A stretch of DNA of 64,000 nt from Bordetella bronchialis. GTDB lineage: Bacteria; Pseudomonadota; Gammaproteobacteria; Burkholderiales; Burkholderiaceae_B. Below are positions 1 through 7,511 of this stretch, in pieces. The notes beneath the pieces are model-generated. The model was not told the DNA's origin. It was given only the letters and a program-made list of their open reading frames with translations, and did no database searches. Where the stretch lies: assembly GCF_001676705.1 (NCBI RefSeq), contig NZ_CP016170.1:1240001-1304000 (forward strand), given 5' to 3'. A program made the position numbers and the translations under genes. Position 1 is the first letter of the stretch. The number at the start of each line of letters is the position of its first letter.

Positions 1-33
1 GGGCGCCAGCGCGAGGGCGCGCCATCGTTTCAT
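1..33 (-). CDS. 5' end of an unidentified exported protein (partial)
   Basis: Only the first 11 codons lie in the window; they read MKRWRALALAP from an ATG whose A is at 33. A basic start followed by Ala/Leu suggests a signal peptide. The gene would lie 55 nt downstream of the ubiH-type gene on the same strand and may be co-transcribed with it. A dsbC-type gene would fit Bordetella synteny as I remember it, but nothing here proves that. Confidence 0.3.
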   Translation of the reverse strand, partial: MKRWRALALAP

Positions 34-88
34 CAGGCTTGGCCGCCGCGCGAACCATCGCCCGGTTCGCCGGCCTTCCAGCAAGCCA

Positions 89-1294
89 TCAGGCACGCCA
101 ACCCTGCAACAGATGCCGGGCCAGCGGCGCGCGCAGCGGCGCGGCCAGATCCAGGGCCAGCAGCGCCAGGCCGCAGGCATGTTCCACGGGCGCCAGTCCG
201 GTGGTGAAGACGCGTGGCAGCAGATCGGTCAGTGCGGTGGTCAGCCAGCGGTCGCCGCGGCGGGCGCCCGCGAAGGCGTCCAGTGCCGCGGCCGGATCGC
301 GCGCGGGATCGCGCAGCCAGGGCGCCAGCGATTGCGCCAGGGCGGCGGCATCGCGCAGTCCCAGGTTCAGTCCCTGGCCGGCGACCGGGTGCAGGGTCTG
401 CGCGGCGTTGCCGATGGCGACCACGCGGCCGTCCACCTGCGTGCGGCGCATGCTCAGGAACAGCGACGACACATGGCGCGGGGCGATGCAGGCCAGCGGG
501 CCCAGGCGATCGCCGAAGGCGGCGCCGAGGGCCTGCGAGAACGCCGCCGCATCCAGGGCCGCCAGGCCGGCCGCGCGGGCGGGCGCGCAACACCACACCA
601 CCGCATAGCAATCGTTTCCCGCCGGGTGGGGCAACAGGGCGAGCGGACCTTCGCGGGTAAAGCGCTCGAAGGCCCAGCCGGCGCGCGGGCGGGCGGCGCG
701 TACGGCCGTCAGCACCGCATCCTGGCCATATTCCCGGCGCAATTGGCCGGTGGCGGCGCCGTCGGAGACGACCGCCACGGCGCAGCGGATTTCCTGTCCG
801 TCCTGGGCCCGCACGATGACGTCCGCGCCTTCGCGCCCGGCCACGCGCGCCCCATGCGCGTGCACCACGGTGACGCCGGAGCGCGCCACGGCTTGCGCCA
901 ACGCGTCGCGCACGGCGGGATAGGGCGCCACGCCGCCCAGTTGCGGCACCTGGAAGTCCGTGTCGCGGATCACTGTACGCCCCAGGCGGCCGCGCTGGGA
1001 AACGTGGATGGTATGGATGGGCGCCGCGCCCGGCGGCCGGGCGTCCAGGGTCTCCAGCAATACGAGGCTGCCGTGATTCAGGGCCAGTACCCGGGCGTCC
1101 GGGTCGCCTTGCGCGGATGTGCCCGGCCGTGGCGGCGCCGTCGTGGACGCCGACGGCGACCGCGGGGGTGAGGCGCCCTGGACCAGGACGATGCGCGATG
1201 CATCGTCCACCACGCGCGCCAGCATCAGCGCCAGGGCCTGTCCCACCGGGCCGGCGCCCAGTATGGCCACGAGGGGATACGCGGGAAAATTCAT
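89..1294 (-). CDS. FAD-dependent UbiH/UbiF/VisC-family ubiquinone hydroxylase
   Basis: A 401-residue flavoprotein monooxygenase of the family that hydroxylates the ubiquinone ring. The N-terminal Rossmann motif GAGPVG lies near residues 13-18. The second FAD motif, GNAAQTLHPVAGQGLN, starts near residue 295 and carries the family's GD/GN...HP..GQG.N pattern. An SDGAA stretch lies near residue 177. A Pro/Ser/Thr-rich insert at about residues 41-64 is unusual and probably a surface loop. Which ring position it hydroxylates (UbiH, UbiF or UbiI) cannot be told from the sequence. In many bacteria this gene follows pepP; here a TM2 gene on the other strand separates the two. A TAGAAT box (1301-1306, minus strand) ends 6 nt before the ATG, so the mRNA may be leaderless. 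Confidence 0.88.
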   Translation of the reverse strand: MNFPAYPLVAILGAGPVGQALALMLARVVDDASRIVLVQGASPPRSPSASTTAPPRPGTSAQGDPDARVLALNHGSLVLLETLDARPPGAAPIHTIHVSQRGRLGRTVIRDTDFQVPQLGGVAPYPAVRDALAQAVARSGVTVVHAHGARVAGREGADVIVRAQDGQEIRCAVAVVSDGAATGQLRREYGQDAVLTAVRAARPRAGWAFERFTREGPLALLPHPAGNDCYAVVWCCAPARAAGLAALDAAAFSQALGAAFGDRLGPLACIAPRHVSSLFLSMRRTQVDGRVVAIGNAAQTLHPVAGQGLNLGLRDAAALAQSLAPWLRDPARDPAAALDAFAGARRGDRWLTTALTDLLPRVFTTGLAPVEHACGLALLALDLAAPLRAPLARHLLQGWRA

Positions 1295-1371
1295 GCCGGA
1301 ATTCTAGCCCGCGCGCCGCCGCCCGCCGCGGCGCCGGCCTATGCGTATGCGCCGGGCCGCCGCGATCCGCT

Positions 1372-1377
1372 TACAAT
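1372..1377 (+). promoter_or_regulatory. -10 box (TACAAT) for the TM2 gene
   Basis: TACAAT lies 31 nt before the ATG at 1409 of the TM2-domain gene. No good -35 hexamer is visible 17 nt upstream. The same TACAAT form recurs before several other genes in this window. Confidence 0.45.
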
Positions 1378-1408
1378 CCCCACGCCTTCTTTCCGCGTGG
1401 GATCCGCC

Positions 1409-1861
1409 ATGGCCGAAGCCTCTTCCGTTTTGCAGCCGACGCGCCGCGCGCCGCGCACCAAGGTGCGGGCCGGCCTGCTGGCCTTGTTCTTCGGCTGGAT
1501 GGGCGCCCACTGGTGGTATCTGGGCCGGCGCGGCGCCATCTGGCTGACCCTGTATGCCATCGCATGCCTGGCCGCGACGCGTTTGTTCCCCGTCTGGTAC
1601 GACAACCCGGCCTTCTTCCTGCTCTTCATCCCCATGGTCGAAGGTTTCATCGAGAGCGCGGTGCTGTGCCTGCGCGCCGATGAAAAATTCGACCGCGCCT
1701 ACAACCCCGGCCTGGCGACCCCGTCGCGTACCGGCTGGGGACCGGTGCTGGTCGCCCTGGGCGCCTTGCTGATCGGCTCGGTCTGCGGCATGTTCGCCAT
1801 CGCCATGGTGGTCGTGTACGTGTGGCAATCCATGGGGTGGCTGGAAGGCTACGTGCTGTGA
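1409..1861 (+). CDS. TM2-domain membrane protein
   Basis: A 150-residue inner-membrane protein. After a basic N-terminus (RRAPRTKVRAG) comes a TM2-like hairpin: hydrophobic segment, GWMGAHWWYLGRRG turn, second segment. This resembles the G.hrFYlG turn of TM2 domains. Two or three further hydrophobic stretches follow (about residues 65-90 and 112-142). ATG 1409 was chosen because the GTG four codons upstream has no better ribosome site. It stands alone on the plus strand between ubiH and pepP and ends 12 nt from the 3' end of pepP, so the two genes converge. The function of stand-alone TM2 proteins is not known. Confidence 0.75.
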   Translation: MAEASSVLQPTRRAPRTKVRAGLLALFFGWMGAHWWYLGRRGAIWLTLYAIACLAATRLFPVWYDNPAFFLLFIPMVEGFIESAVLCLRADEKFDRAYNPGLATPSRTGWGPVLVALGALLIGSVCGMFAIAMVVVYVWQSMGWLEGYVL

Positions 1862-1873
1862 TCGCCGGCGGGC

Positions 1874-3217
1874 CTATTCCCGCATGAGCGCTTCGATCTC
1901 GCGCGCGTCGACCGGTACGCCGCGCGTGATCAGCTCGCAGCCTTCGTCGGTGACCAGCGCGTCGTCCTCGGTGCGGATGCCGATATTCCAGAATGCTTCC
2001 GGCACATCGTCCGCCGGCCTCACGTAGATGCCCGGCTCTATGGTCAGCAGCATGCCTTTTTCCAGCACGCGCCAGGGACGCTCCGCGCCCGCCGGCGCGT
2101 CCGCCATGCGGTAGTCCCCCACGTCATGCACGTCCAGGCCCAGCCAGTGGCCGGTGCGGTGCATATAGAAACGGTTGTAGGCCTTGGATTCCAGCACGCC
2201 GTCCAGCGAACCCCGCAGCAGGCCGGCATCGATCATGCCTTGCGCCAGGACGCGCAGCGCCGCCTCGTGGCCGTCGTTCCAGGTCAGGCCCGGCCGGGTC
2301 GCCGCGCTGGCCGCTTCCTGCGCCGCCACCGTCAGGTCGTACAGGAGCCGCTGGGGGCCGCTGTAGCGGCCGTTGGCCGGAAAGGTGCGCGTGATGTCGG
2401 CGGCGTAGCCGTCCACTTCGCAGCCGGCGTCGACCAGCACCAGATGGCCGTCCTCCAGCACCGCGTCGGCGGCCGGATAGTGCAGGATGCAGGCGTTCGG
2501 TCCGGTGGCCACGATGGTGTTGTAGGCCACCGATTGGGCGCCATGCCGGCGGAACTCGTACAGCAGTTCGGCTTCGATCTCGTACTCGCGCATGCCGGGA
2601 CGCGCGTGCCGCATGGCGCGCGCATGGGCGCCCGCCGAAATCCGCGCGGCGCGCCGCATGGTGGCGATTTCCGTCGGATCCTTCACCAGGCGCATCTCCG
2701 CGATGAGAGGCAGGGGATCCTGCTGCCGGCTTGGGGGCTGCTGGCCCGTGCGCGCGTGGCGCCGCGCGGCCTCGATGGCGCGGCGCACGCATTCGTCGAT
2801 GCGGCTGTCGCGCAGCAGGGAAGCGAACAGCGTGCGCTGGCCCAGCAGCATGCCGGGCAGCAGCTCGTCCAGCCGCGATACGGGGTAGGCTTCGTCGAAA
2901 CCGAAGCGCGCGGCGGCGGCGTCCGGGCCGAAGCTGCGGCCTTCCCACAGTTCGCGTTCCTCATCCTTGTCGCGGCAGAACAGCACCGCGCGGTCCGTGT
3001 CGCCGGCGGTCAGCACCAGCCAGGCCTCGGGCTCCGGGAAGCCGGTCAGGTAGAGAAAGTCGCTGTCCTGGCGGTAGGGGTATTCCGCGTCGCGGTTGCG
3101 CACGGCCGGCCGGGCCGCGGGCAGCAGCGCAATGCCGCCGCCGGCGGCGCGCATGGTGTCCTGCAGGCGCCGGCGGCGGGCGGCGTGGGGGGCGAAGTCG
3201 TCGGGTGGCAGGCTCAT
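1874..3217 (-). CDS. pepP: Xaa-Pro aminopeptidase P (M24 family)
   Basis: A 447-residue cytoplasmic metallopeptidase that removes an N-terminal residue preceding proline. The N-terminal AMP_N domain covers about residues 1-170, with the family features YRQDSDFLYLTGFPEPEA and FCRDKDEERELWEG. The pita-bread catalytic domain carries the dimetal ligands: Asp in VLVDAGCEVDGY, Asp in ADITRTFP, His in HRTGHWLGLDVHD, Glu in TIEPGIY and Glu in IRTEDD. ATG 3217 (MSLPPDDF) was chosen because the conserved domain starts just after it; the frame stays open upstream to 3343 without conserved sequence. pepP lies beside ubiH in E. coli; here a TM2 gene on the opposite strand comes between them. Confidence 0.93.
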   Translation of the reverse strand: MSLPPDDFAPHAARRRRLQDTMRAAGGGIALLPAARPAVRNRDAEYPYRQDSDFLYLTGFPEPEAWLVLTAGDTDRAVLFCRDKDEERELWEGRSFGPDAAAARFGFDEAYPVSRLDELLPGMLLGQRTLFASLLRDSRIDECVRRAIEAARRHARTGQQPPSRQQDPLPLIAEMRLVKDPTEIATMRRAARISAGAHARAMRHARPGMREYEIEAELLYEFRRHGAQSVAYNTIVATGPNACILHYPAADAVLEDGHLVLVDAGCEVDGYAADITRTFPANGRYSGPQRLLYDLTVAAQEAASAATRPGLTWNDGHEAALRVLAQGMIDAGLLRGSLDGVLESKAYNRFYMHRTGHWLGLDVHDVGDYRMADAPAGAERPWRVLEKGMLLTIEPGIYVRPADDVPEAFWNIGIRTEDDALVTDEGCELITRGVPVDAREIEALMRE

Positions 3218-3297
3218 GGCGGATCCGGACTGTGGTGGATGGGCTACTTTACCCGCAGCCGGGCCCGCGGGAGCGTACAGCATCCTTGACCTGCTGC

Positions 3298-3303
3298 TAC
3301 AAT
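3298..3303 (+). promoter_or_regulatory. -10 box (TACAAT) upstream of the Mn2+ riboswitch
   Basis: TACAAT lies just ahead of the riboswitch, giving a transcript start near 3310. A TTGACC at 3286-3291 is too close to be its -35 element, and the hexamer 17 nt upstream is poor. Confidence 0.45.
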
Positions 3304-3311
3304 CCGCACCG

Positions 3312-3455
3312 TTGTCATTGGGGAGTAGCCATCCTTGCCCCAAGGAGTTTGCGTCAACACACTTGGCGGTCCGCGGACCCCATGGCGCAAACGGCCTTCG
3401 CCACGGCCGCGCTTGCCGCGCGCCGGGCGAATCCGCCAGGCGAGACCTTTGGCCA
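3312..3455 (+). ncRNA. yybP-ykoY (manganese) riboswitch
   Basis: The signature elements of the yybP-ykoY family are present in order. A GGGGAGTAGCC segment starts near 3318, GCGTCAACACAC follows near 3352, and the closing GGCGAGACCTTTGG ends near 3452. A GTTTGCG...CGCAAAC pair (about 3348 and 3386) can form an internal stem. This RNA class binds Mn2+ and usually turns on Mn2+ exporters. It lies 70 nt before the start of a cation-exchanger gene in the same orientation. I infer expression control by Mn2+. The exact ends and folding were judged by eye, not by a covariance model. Confidence 0.8.
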
Positions 3456-3525
3456 CGACGCGCTAACCCAGCCGGGCGAGCCGTGTCGTCGCGCCATCGG
3501 TATCCGCTCGTCCGGCTGCGTCATC

Positions 3526-4536
3526 ATGATTTCCACTATCGCGCTGTTCATCGCCTCTGCGGCGGTGATCTATTTCGCCTGCGAATATTTCGTCAATGGG
3601 GTCGAATGGGTCGGGCACCGGCTGGAATTGGGCGCGACGGCGGTGGGCACGGTGCTGGCCGCCTTCGGCACCGCCTTGCCCGAAAGCGCCGTCACCTTCA
3701 TGGCCGTGGTGTTCGGCACCACGCCGGATCAGAAGGACATCGGTGTCGGCGCCGCCATGGGCGGCCCGCTGGTGCTGTCGACGCTGGCGTACGCGGTGGT
3801 GGGCCTGGCGCTGCTGCGGCTGCAGAAGCGGCGCGCCGGCGCCGCGGACGATTCCTGTATCCGGGCCGACCAGCAGCGGCTGGCGCGCGACCAGGGCTGG
3901 TTCATGGCCATCTTCGCGTTCAAGGTCGGCCTGGGCCTGCTGGCATTCGCCTGGAAACCCTGGCTGGGCATCCTCTTCCTGGCGGCATATGCGCTGTACG
4001 TAAAACGTGAACTGTCGGCGGAGGAAACCTGTTCCGAAGCCGACATCCTTGAGCCGCTGAAGTTCCGGCCGCGCGACGCGGAGCCCTCCATGGCGTGGGC
4101 CTGTCTGCAGACCGTGGCCGCGCTGGTGGTGATCGCCATCGCCTCGCGCGTGTTCGTGCTGCAGATCGAAGTCCTGGGCCAGCTCATGGGCGCCACGCCG
4201 CATGTGGCGGCCCTGCTGCTGGCGCCGGTCGCCACCGAGCTGCCCGAAATCATGAACGCCATCATCTGGGTCAGGCAGGGCAAGGAAAGGCTGGCCCTGG
4301 CGAATATCTCCGGCGCGATGATGATCCAGGCCACCATCCCCAGCGCCATGGGCATATTCCTGACGCCCTGGCTCCTGGATGGCACGCTGATCGCCGCCGG
4401 CCTGTTCACCATGCTTTCCATCGGCGTGCTGTGGCTGCGCTTCCGCCAGCAGACCATGAGCCTGGGCACGCTGTCCGCCGTGGGGGCCCTGTATGCGTTG
4501 TTCGCCGGGTACATCGGCTGGCATTTCTACGTGTGA
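3526..4536 (+). CDS. Na+/Ca2+-exchanger (CaCA) family cation antiporter
   Basis: A 336-residue integral membrane protein with the two inverted alpha repeats of the Na_Ca_ex fold. The first has GTALPESAVTF near residues 48-58, the second ATELPEIMNAII near residues 236-247. Their conserved Glu residues bind the transported cation. About ten hydrophobic segments fit the family, with a charged cytoplasmic loop near residues 140-190. ATG 3526 directly precedes the first membrane segment. The gene is monocistronic and lies behind a Mn2+-sensing riboswitch, which argues that Mn2+ rather than Ca2+ is the physiological substrate (inference). The next gene is separated by a 520-nt leader with its own promoter. 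Confidence 0.88.
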   Translation: MISTIALFIASAAVIYFACEYFVNGVEWVGHRLELGATAVGTVLAAFGTALPESAVTFMAVVFGTTPDQKDIGVGAAMGGPLVLSTLAYAVVGLALLRLQKRRAGAADDSCIRADQQRLARDQGWFMAIFAFKVGLGLLAFAWKPWLGILFLAAYALYVKRELSAEETCSEADILEPLKFRPRDAEPSMAWACLQTVAALVVIAIASRVFVLQIEVLGQLMGATPHVAALLLAPVATELPEIMNAIIWVRQGKERLALANISGAMMIQATIPSAMGIFLTPWLLDGTLIAAGLFTMLSIGVLWLRFRQQTMSLGTLSAVGALYALFAGYIGWHFYV

Positions 4537-4549
4537 GGGCCGGGCGGGA

Positions 4550-4578
4550 TTGAGCCCCCGGGTAAACCCGATTACAAT
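4550..4578 (+). promoter_or_regulatory. sigma-70 promoter of the structured leader
   Basis: TTGAGC (4550-4555) and TACAAT (4573-4578) are spaced by 17 nt, placing the transcript start near 4585. The downstream leader runs about 470 nt to the ATG at 5057. The stretch between 4536 and 5057 holds this promoter, an 18-codon ORF and three stem-loops; I see no larger gene in it. Confidence 0.6.
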
Positions 4579-4608
4579 AACGGCTTCGAATCCCCCAGGA
4601 GTTGCTAC

Positions 4609-4665
4609 GTGAATACAGATTCCGGCGACAGTAGTAGTCGACCTAGTGTCGGCGTCGCTGCCTGA
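4609..4665 (+). CDS. 18-codon leader peptide ORF
   Basis: A GTG-started reading frame encodes MNTDSGDSSSRPSVGVAA. It has a clear AGGAG ribosome site (4598-4602) 6-7 nt upstream and lies about 25 nt from the predicted transcript start. Codon use is unlike the neighbouring genes: three AGT serine codons in a row, a fourth AGT, CGA and CCT, all uncommon in this GC-rich DNA. A run of rare codons early in a leader is what a translation-controlled attenuator would use. It is followed by strong stem-loops and then the ACT-domain gene at 5057. Translation is not proven. Confidence 0.5.
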   Translation: MNTDSGDSSSRPSVGVAA

Positions 4666-4690
4666 CAGGGTTCACGCAGATTCAACTCTG

Positions 4691-4715
4691 CCGCACCCTG
4701 TTCCGCAGGGTGCGG
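4691..4715 (+). promoter_or_regulatory. stem-loop 1 of the leader (10-bp perfect stem)
   Basis: Arms CCGCACCCTG (4691-4700) and CAGGGTGCGG (4706-4715) are perfect complements around a 5-nt loop. It starts 26 nt after the stop codon of the 18-codon ORF. No U-tract follows, so it is not a simple intrinsic terminator. Confidence 0.55.
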
Positions 4716-4741
4716 TTGTCCAGCAAGTTCCAGCGTCCCGT

Positions 4742-4756
4742 CCGCCTCTTGGGCGG
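4742..4756 (+). promoter_or_regulatory. stem-loop 2 of the leader (short)
   Basis: CCGCC (4742-4746) and GGCGG (4752-4756) can pair over a 5-nt loop. It is weak alone but lies between two strong hairpins. Confidence 0.3.
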
Positions 4757-4772
4757 GTTCCAGGATGATCCT

Positions 4773-4794
4773 CCGGCCTGTCCATACAGGCCGG
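4773..4794 (+). promoter_or_regulatory. stem-loop 3 of the leader (9-bp perfect stem)
   Basis: CCGGCCTGT (4773-4781) and ACAGGCCGG (4786-4794) form a perfect 9-bp stem with a CCAT tetraloop. Again there is no U-tract. With the hairpin at 4691 it makes the leader strongly structured. Confidence 0.5.
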
Positions 4795-5056
4795 GCCATT
4801 CCGGAAACGCGCATGGCGCTGACCTTCCGTATCTCCCGTTACGCGTTTCGTCGTATGCCCAGGCCGGTCCAGGGCTCTTCGCGAGTCTTGCGCCACGCTG
4901 CCGGCAGCGCGAGCACGGGTCGCCTTTGCGCGCAGCATAGTCGTTCGAATCGTCCGCTTGCTTGCCGCCGATGGCCTTGCGCGGGTGTCCCGCGCGCAGG
5001 CATCGATGGCCGGGCGACGCGTATCCACGCGGTACTCGCTTTTGAAGGAGGCCACT

Positions 5057-5392
5057 ATGCGTGTTTTCGATTTGTTCCTCCGCCGCGCGGGTGTCGGCCG
5101 TGCCGCCATGCCCGATCGCCGCGATGCCAGTTCGCGATTGACCGTGGTCTGTCCGCGCGATGCATTGGGCGCGGTGCGCAAACACATCGTGTCCGACTTC
5201 AAGGCCGCGGGGCTCACTGTCTCGCAAATGCAAGTGGAGCAGGGCCGCGATCGGCAGCTCGCTTCGGCCTGCATCACCGTTAAATGCCCGGCTGAAATGA
5301 GAACGATACTTATGTCGCAAGCGCGCCAATTACAGGCGCATCCAAGCATCAAGCACGTACACTTCGGTGACCTCCGCCACGCCCTGTCCTGA
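5057..5392 (+). CDS. Stand-alone ACT-like domain resembling the C-terminal domain of MgtC/SapB
   Basis: A 111-residue soluble protein. From about residue 28 the pattern LTVVCPRDALGAVRKHI, then GLTVSQMQVEQ, then a beta strand with ITVKCPAE, and a final Leu...HPSIKHVHFGD fits the small ACT-like domain that closes MgtC/SapB proteins. The membrane half of MgtC is absent. The ATG at 5057 has an excellent AAGGAGG site 5 nt upstream. MgtC proteins respond to low Mg2+ and are often ruled by structured leaders; here a 470-nt leader with a short ORF precedes the gene, which fits that theme. The porin gene begins 48 nt downstream and could be co-transcribed. The domain identification is by pattern only. 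Confidence 0.6.
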   Translation: MRVFDLFLRRAGVGRAAMPDRRDASSRLTVVCPRDALGAVRKHIVSDFKAAGLTVSQMQVEQGRDRQLASACITVKCPAEMRTILMSQARQLQAHPSIKHVHFGDLRHALS

Positions 5393-5439
5393 ACGAGACG
5401 GCGCGCGGTGCCGGGGATGGACCGAAGGACTGCGTGCAC

Positions 5440-6561
5440 ATGAAGCGAACTTTCTTTTCCGCCGCGCTGCTCAGCGCGGCGTTCTTTTACCCGGCCGCCG
5501 CTTCGGCGGATGACGACGATGCCCCGGGCACCCGTGTCACCCTGTATGGGCTGATAGACCTGGGCCTGGCCACGCAACATACGTCCGGCCAGGGCACGCG
5601 CAACAGCATGATCAGCGGCGGGCAGACCGACTCGCTTTGGGGCATGCGCGGCAGGGAAGAGCTGGACGGCGGCTGGCATGCCAGCTTCCAATTGGAAACC
5701 GGCTTCAATGCCGCGGACGGCCTGGTGGAAGACGACTCCGGTCGCCTGTTCAACTACAACGCCTGGGTGGGGCTGGGACACGCCTCGCTGGGCGAAGTGC
5801 GGTTGGGGCGGCAGCCCACCATCGCCAACCAGTTCGCCGGCGACCTGGAACAGGCGGGCTGGAAGGACATGGGCCTGGGCGCCACGTTCAAGGCCTCGGA
5901 CACCTTCCAGTTCGATAACACGGTCAACTATTTTTCGCCGTCCTTCGGGGGGCTGCAGTTCGGCGTCGGCTACTCCTTCAATGCGGACGATGGCAGCGCC
6001 TCGGGATTTCGTACCGCCGACAATAATCGCGCGTACAGCCTGGGCCTGCGCTACGAGGAAGGCCCCCTGCTTGCCGTCGCCACCTGGGACCAGATGCGGC
6101 TGGGCGCGACGGACGTCGGCGGGGCGCGTCCGCGCGCGCTGCAGCTGGGCATCTCCTACGATTTCGACGTCGTGAAAATCGCCGTCGCCTGGACGCGCCA
6201 GCAGGATGGCTTCGTCGGCCTGGATGGTGCCGATCCGGACGGCCTGGGCCTGGACCTGGGCCCCGCGCCCTTCGTCCACGGCGGGCGGGTGGACGCCTGG
6301 TATCTGGGAGCGACGGTGCCCGTGGGGCCCGGCAGCCTGGTCGCGCAGTGGTCCCCCGCCAAGCCATCCTGGTCGTGGGAGGACGGCAGCCGGGCGCGCA
6401 CGGCACAGGTGGCTACCCTGGGCTACATCTACCCGCTGTCGCGGCGCACCAGCCTGTATTCCTTCGTCGGCTATGCGCGCAACTACACGCTGGACAATCA
6501 ATTCGATCCCGACAACTCCCACACCACCCGCGTGGCGGTAGGGATCACGCACCAGTTCTAG
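5440..6561 (+). CDS. Gram-negative trimeric porin (Porin_4 type)
   Basis: A 373-residue outer-membrane porin. A signal peptide (MKRTFFSAALLSAAFFYPAAASA) is followed by VTLYGLIDLGL, the first strand typical of beta-proteobacterial porins. SLWGMRGREELDGGWHASFQLE and the loop leading to NYNAWVGL...GEVRLGRQ are also family hallmarks. The chain ends in VAVGITHQF, with the C-terminal Phe needed for barrel assembly. Length is normal for the family. A GTG two codons upstream (5434) has better spacing from AAGGA (5425-5429) than ATG 5440, so the start may be 5434. It lies 48 nt after the ACT-domain gene. The substrate is unknown. Confidence 0.9.
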   Translation: MKRTFFSAALLSAAFFYPAAASADDDDAPGTRVTLYGLIDLGLATQHTSGQGTRNSMISGGQTDSLWGMRGREELDGGWHASFQLETGFNAADGLVEDDSGRLFNYNAWVGLGHASLGEVRLGRQPTIANQFAGDLEQAGWKDMGLGATFKASDTFQFDNTVNYFSPSFGGLQFGVGYSFNADDGSASGFRTADNNRAYSLGLRYEEGPLLAVATWDQMRLGATDVGGARPRALQLGISYDFDVVKIAVAWTRQQDGFVGLDGADPDGLGLDLGPAPFVHGGRVDAWYLGATVPVGPGSLVAQWSPAKPSWSWEDGSRARTAQVATLGYIYPLSRRTSLYSFVGYARNYTLDNQFDPDNSHTTRVAVGITHQF

Positions 6562-6568
6562 CGGCGAC

Positions 6569-6574
6569 TACAAT
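6569..6574 (+). promoter_or_regulatory. -10 box (TACAAT) before the CtaG-type gene
   Basis: TACAAT lies 8 nt after the porin stop codon and 51 nt before the TTG start of the next gene. The -35 region is weak. Confidence 0.4.
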
Positions 6575-6625
6575 GGACGGTCCGCGTGCCGTCATCCCGG
6601 CGGCGCGCGTTTCGGGATCGCGTCC

Positions 6626-7483
6626 TTGCTGCTCGACTGGCTTATTCCCTGGGAATTCTCGCCCACGCTGGTGGCCTTGTTCGTCGCCGGTGGATGGCTG
6701 TTCGTGCGCGGCGGCCGCGTGCATCGCGTCTCGGGCGCGCGCAAGGCGCTGTTCTGGGCCGGCATGGTGCTGCTGTACCTTTCCCTGCACACCCGCCTGG
6801 ACTATTACGCGGAACGGATGTTCTTCATCCACCGCATCCAGCATCTGGTATTGCATCACCTCGGGCCGCTGGTCGTCATGGCGGCTTATCCCGGCTCCGC
6901 CATGCGCGCCGGCTTGCCGCTTGCCGTGCGCCGATGGCTGCACCGCTTCCTTGCCACGGGCTCCGGCCGCTTCGCGCAGGCCGTGCTCACGCACAAGATC
7001 CTGATCCCCTTCCTGTTCGTGTTCCTGGTCGTGGTATGGCTGCTGCCGACGGTGCAGTTCTATTCCATGCTGGACTGGCGCTTGTACAGGCTGATGAACT
7101 GGTCGGTGGTCATCACGGGCTTCCTGTACTGGAACCTGATCCTGGACCGCCGCCCCAGTCCGCCGGCCGCCATGTCTCCGGGCGGACGTGTGATATCGCC
7201 GATCCTGACGATGGCGCCGCAAATGGTGGCGGGGGCGTATATCGCTTTGACCCAGCGCGACCTGTATCCCTTGTTCGAATTGTGCGGCCGGGCGATCCCC
7301 ATGCCGGCCCTGATGGACCAGAGCATAGGCGGTCTGACGATGTGGATTCCCGCGGCGCTGGTGGAATTGGTCGGCCTGCTGGTGGCCTTGGGTACCTTGA
7401 TGCGTCTTTCCGGGAAGGGGCGCCTGCCCGCGCGCAAGCGGCGCGGGCGTGTCGGCATCAGCGCGCCGCCGGCGGTGCGCTAG
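6626..7483 (+). CDS. CtaG-type cytochrome c oxidase assembly factor
   Basis: A 285-residue membrane protein of the caa3_CtaG family, needed in Bacillus for assembly of the copper centre of cytochrome c oxidase. About seven hydrophobic segments are visible. Family traits include histidine-rich stretches: HTRLDYYAERMFFIHRIQHLVLHHLGP near residues 54-82, and a late QSIGG region in LMDQSIGGLTMWIP near residue 230. The start is TTG 6626; no ATG or GTG exists upstream in frame near the promoter. It stands alone, away from any oxidase genes in the window. It converges with galU, and an 8-bp GC hairpin (7483-7501) lies between the two. Confidence 0.75.
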   Translation: MLLDWLIPWEFSPTLVALFVAGGWLFVRGGRVHRVSGARKALFWAGMVLLYLSLHTRLDYYAERMFFIHRIQHLVLHHLGPLVVMAAYPGSAMRAGLPLAVRRWLHRFLATGSGRFAQAVLTHKILIPFLFVFLVVVWLLPTVQFYSMLDWRLYRLMNWSVVITGFLYWNLILDRRPSPPAAMSPGGRVISPILTMAPQMVAGAYIALTQRDLYPLFELCGRAIPMPALMDQSIGGLTMWIPAALVELVGLLVALGTLMRLSGKGRLPARKRRGRVGISAPPAVR

Positions 7484-7511
7484 GGCCGGCGTGGCCGGCC
7501 CCGGCCACGAC

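Noticed and set aside
3286..3303. TTGACC and TACAAT as a -35/-10 pair
   Set aside because: The spacer is only 6 nt; only the TACAAT was kept.
7483..7501. GGGCCGGC-GTG-GCCGGCCC hairpin as an intrinsic terminator between the CtaG-type gene and galU
   Set aside because: There is no T-tract on either strand, so it could slow polymerase at most.
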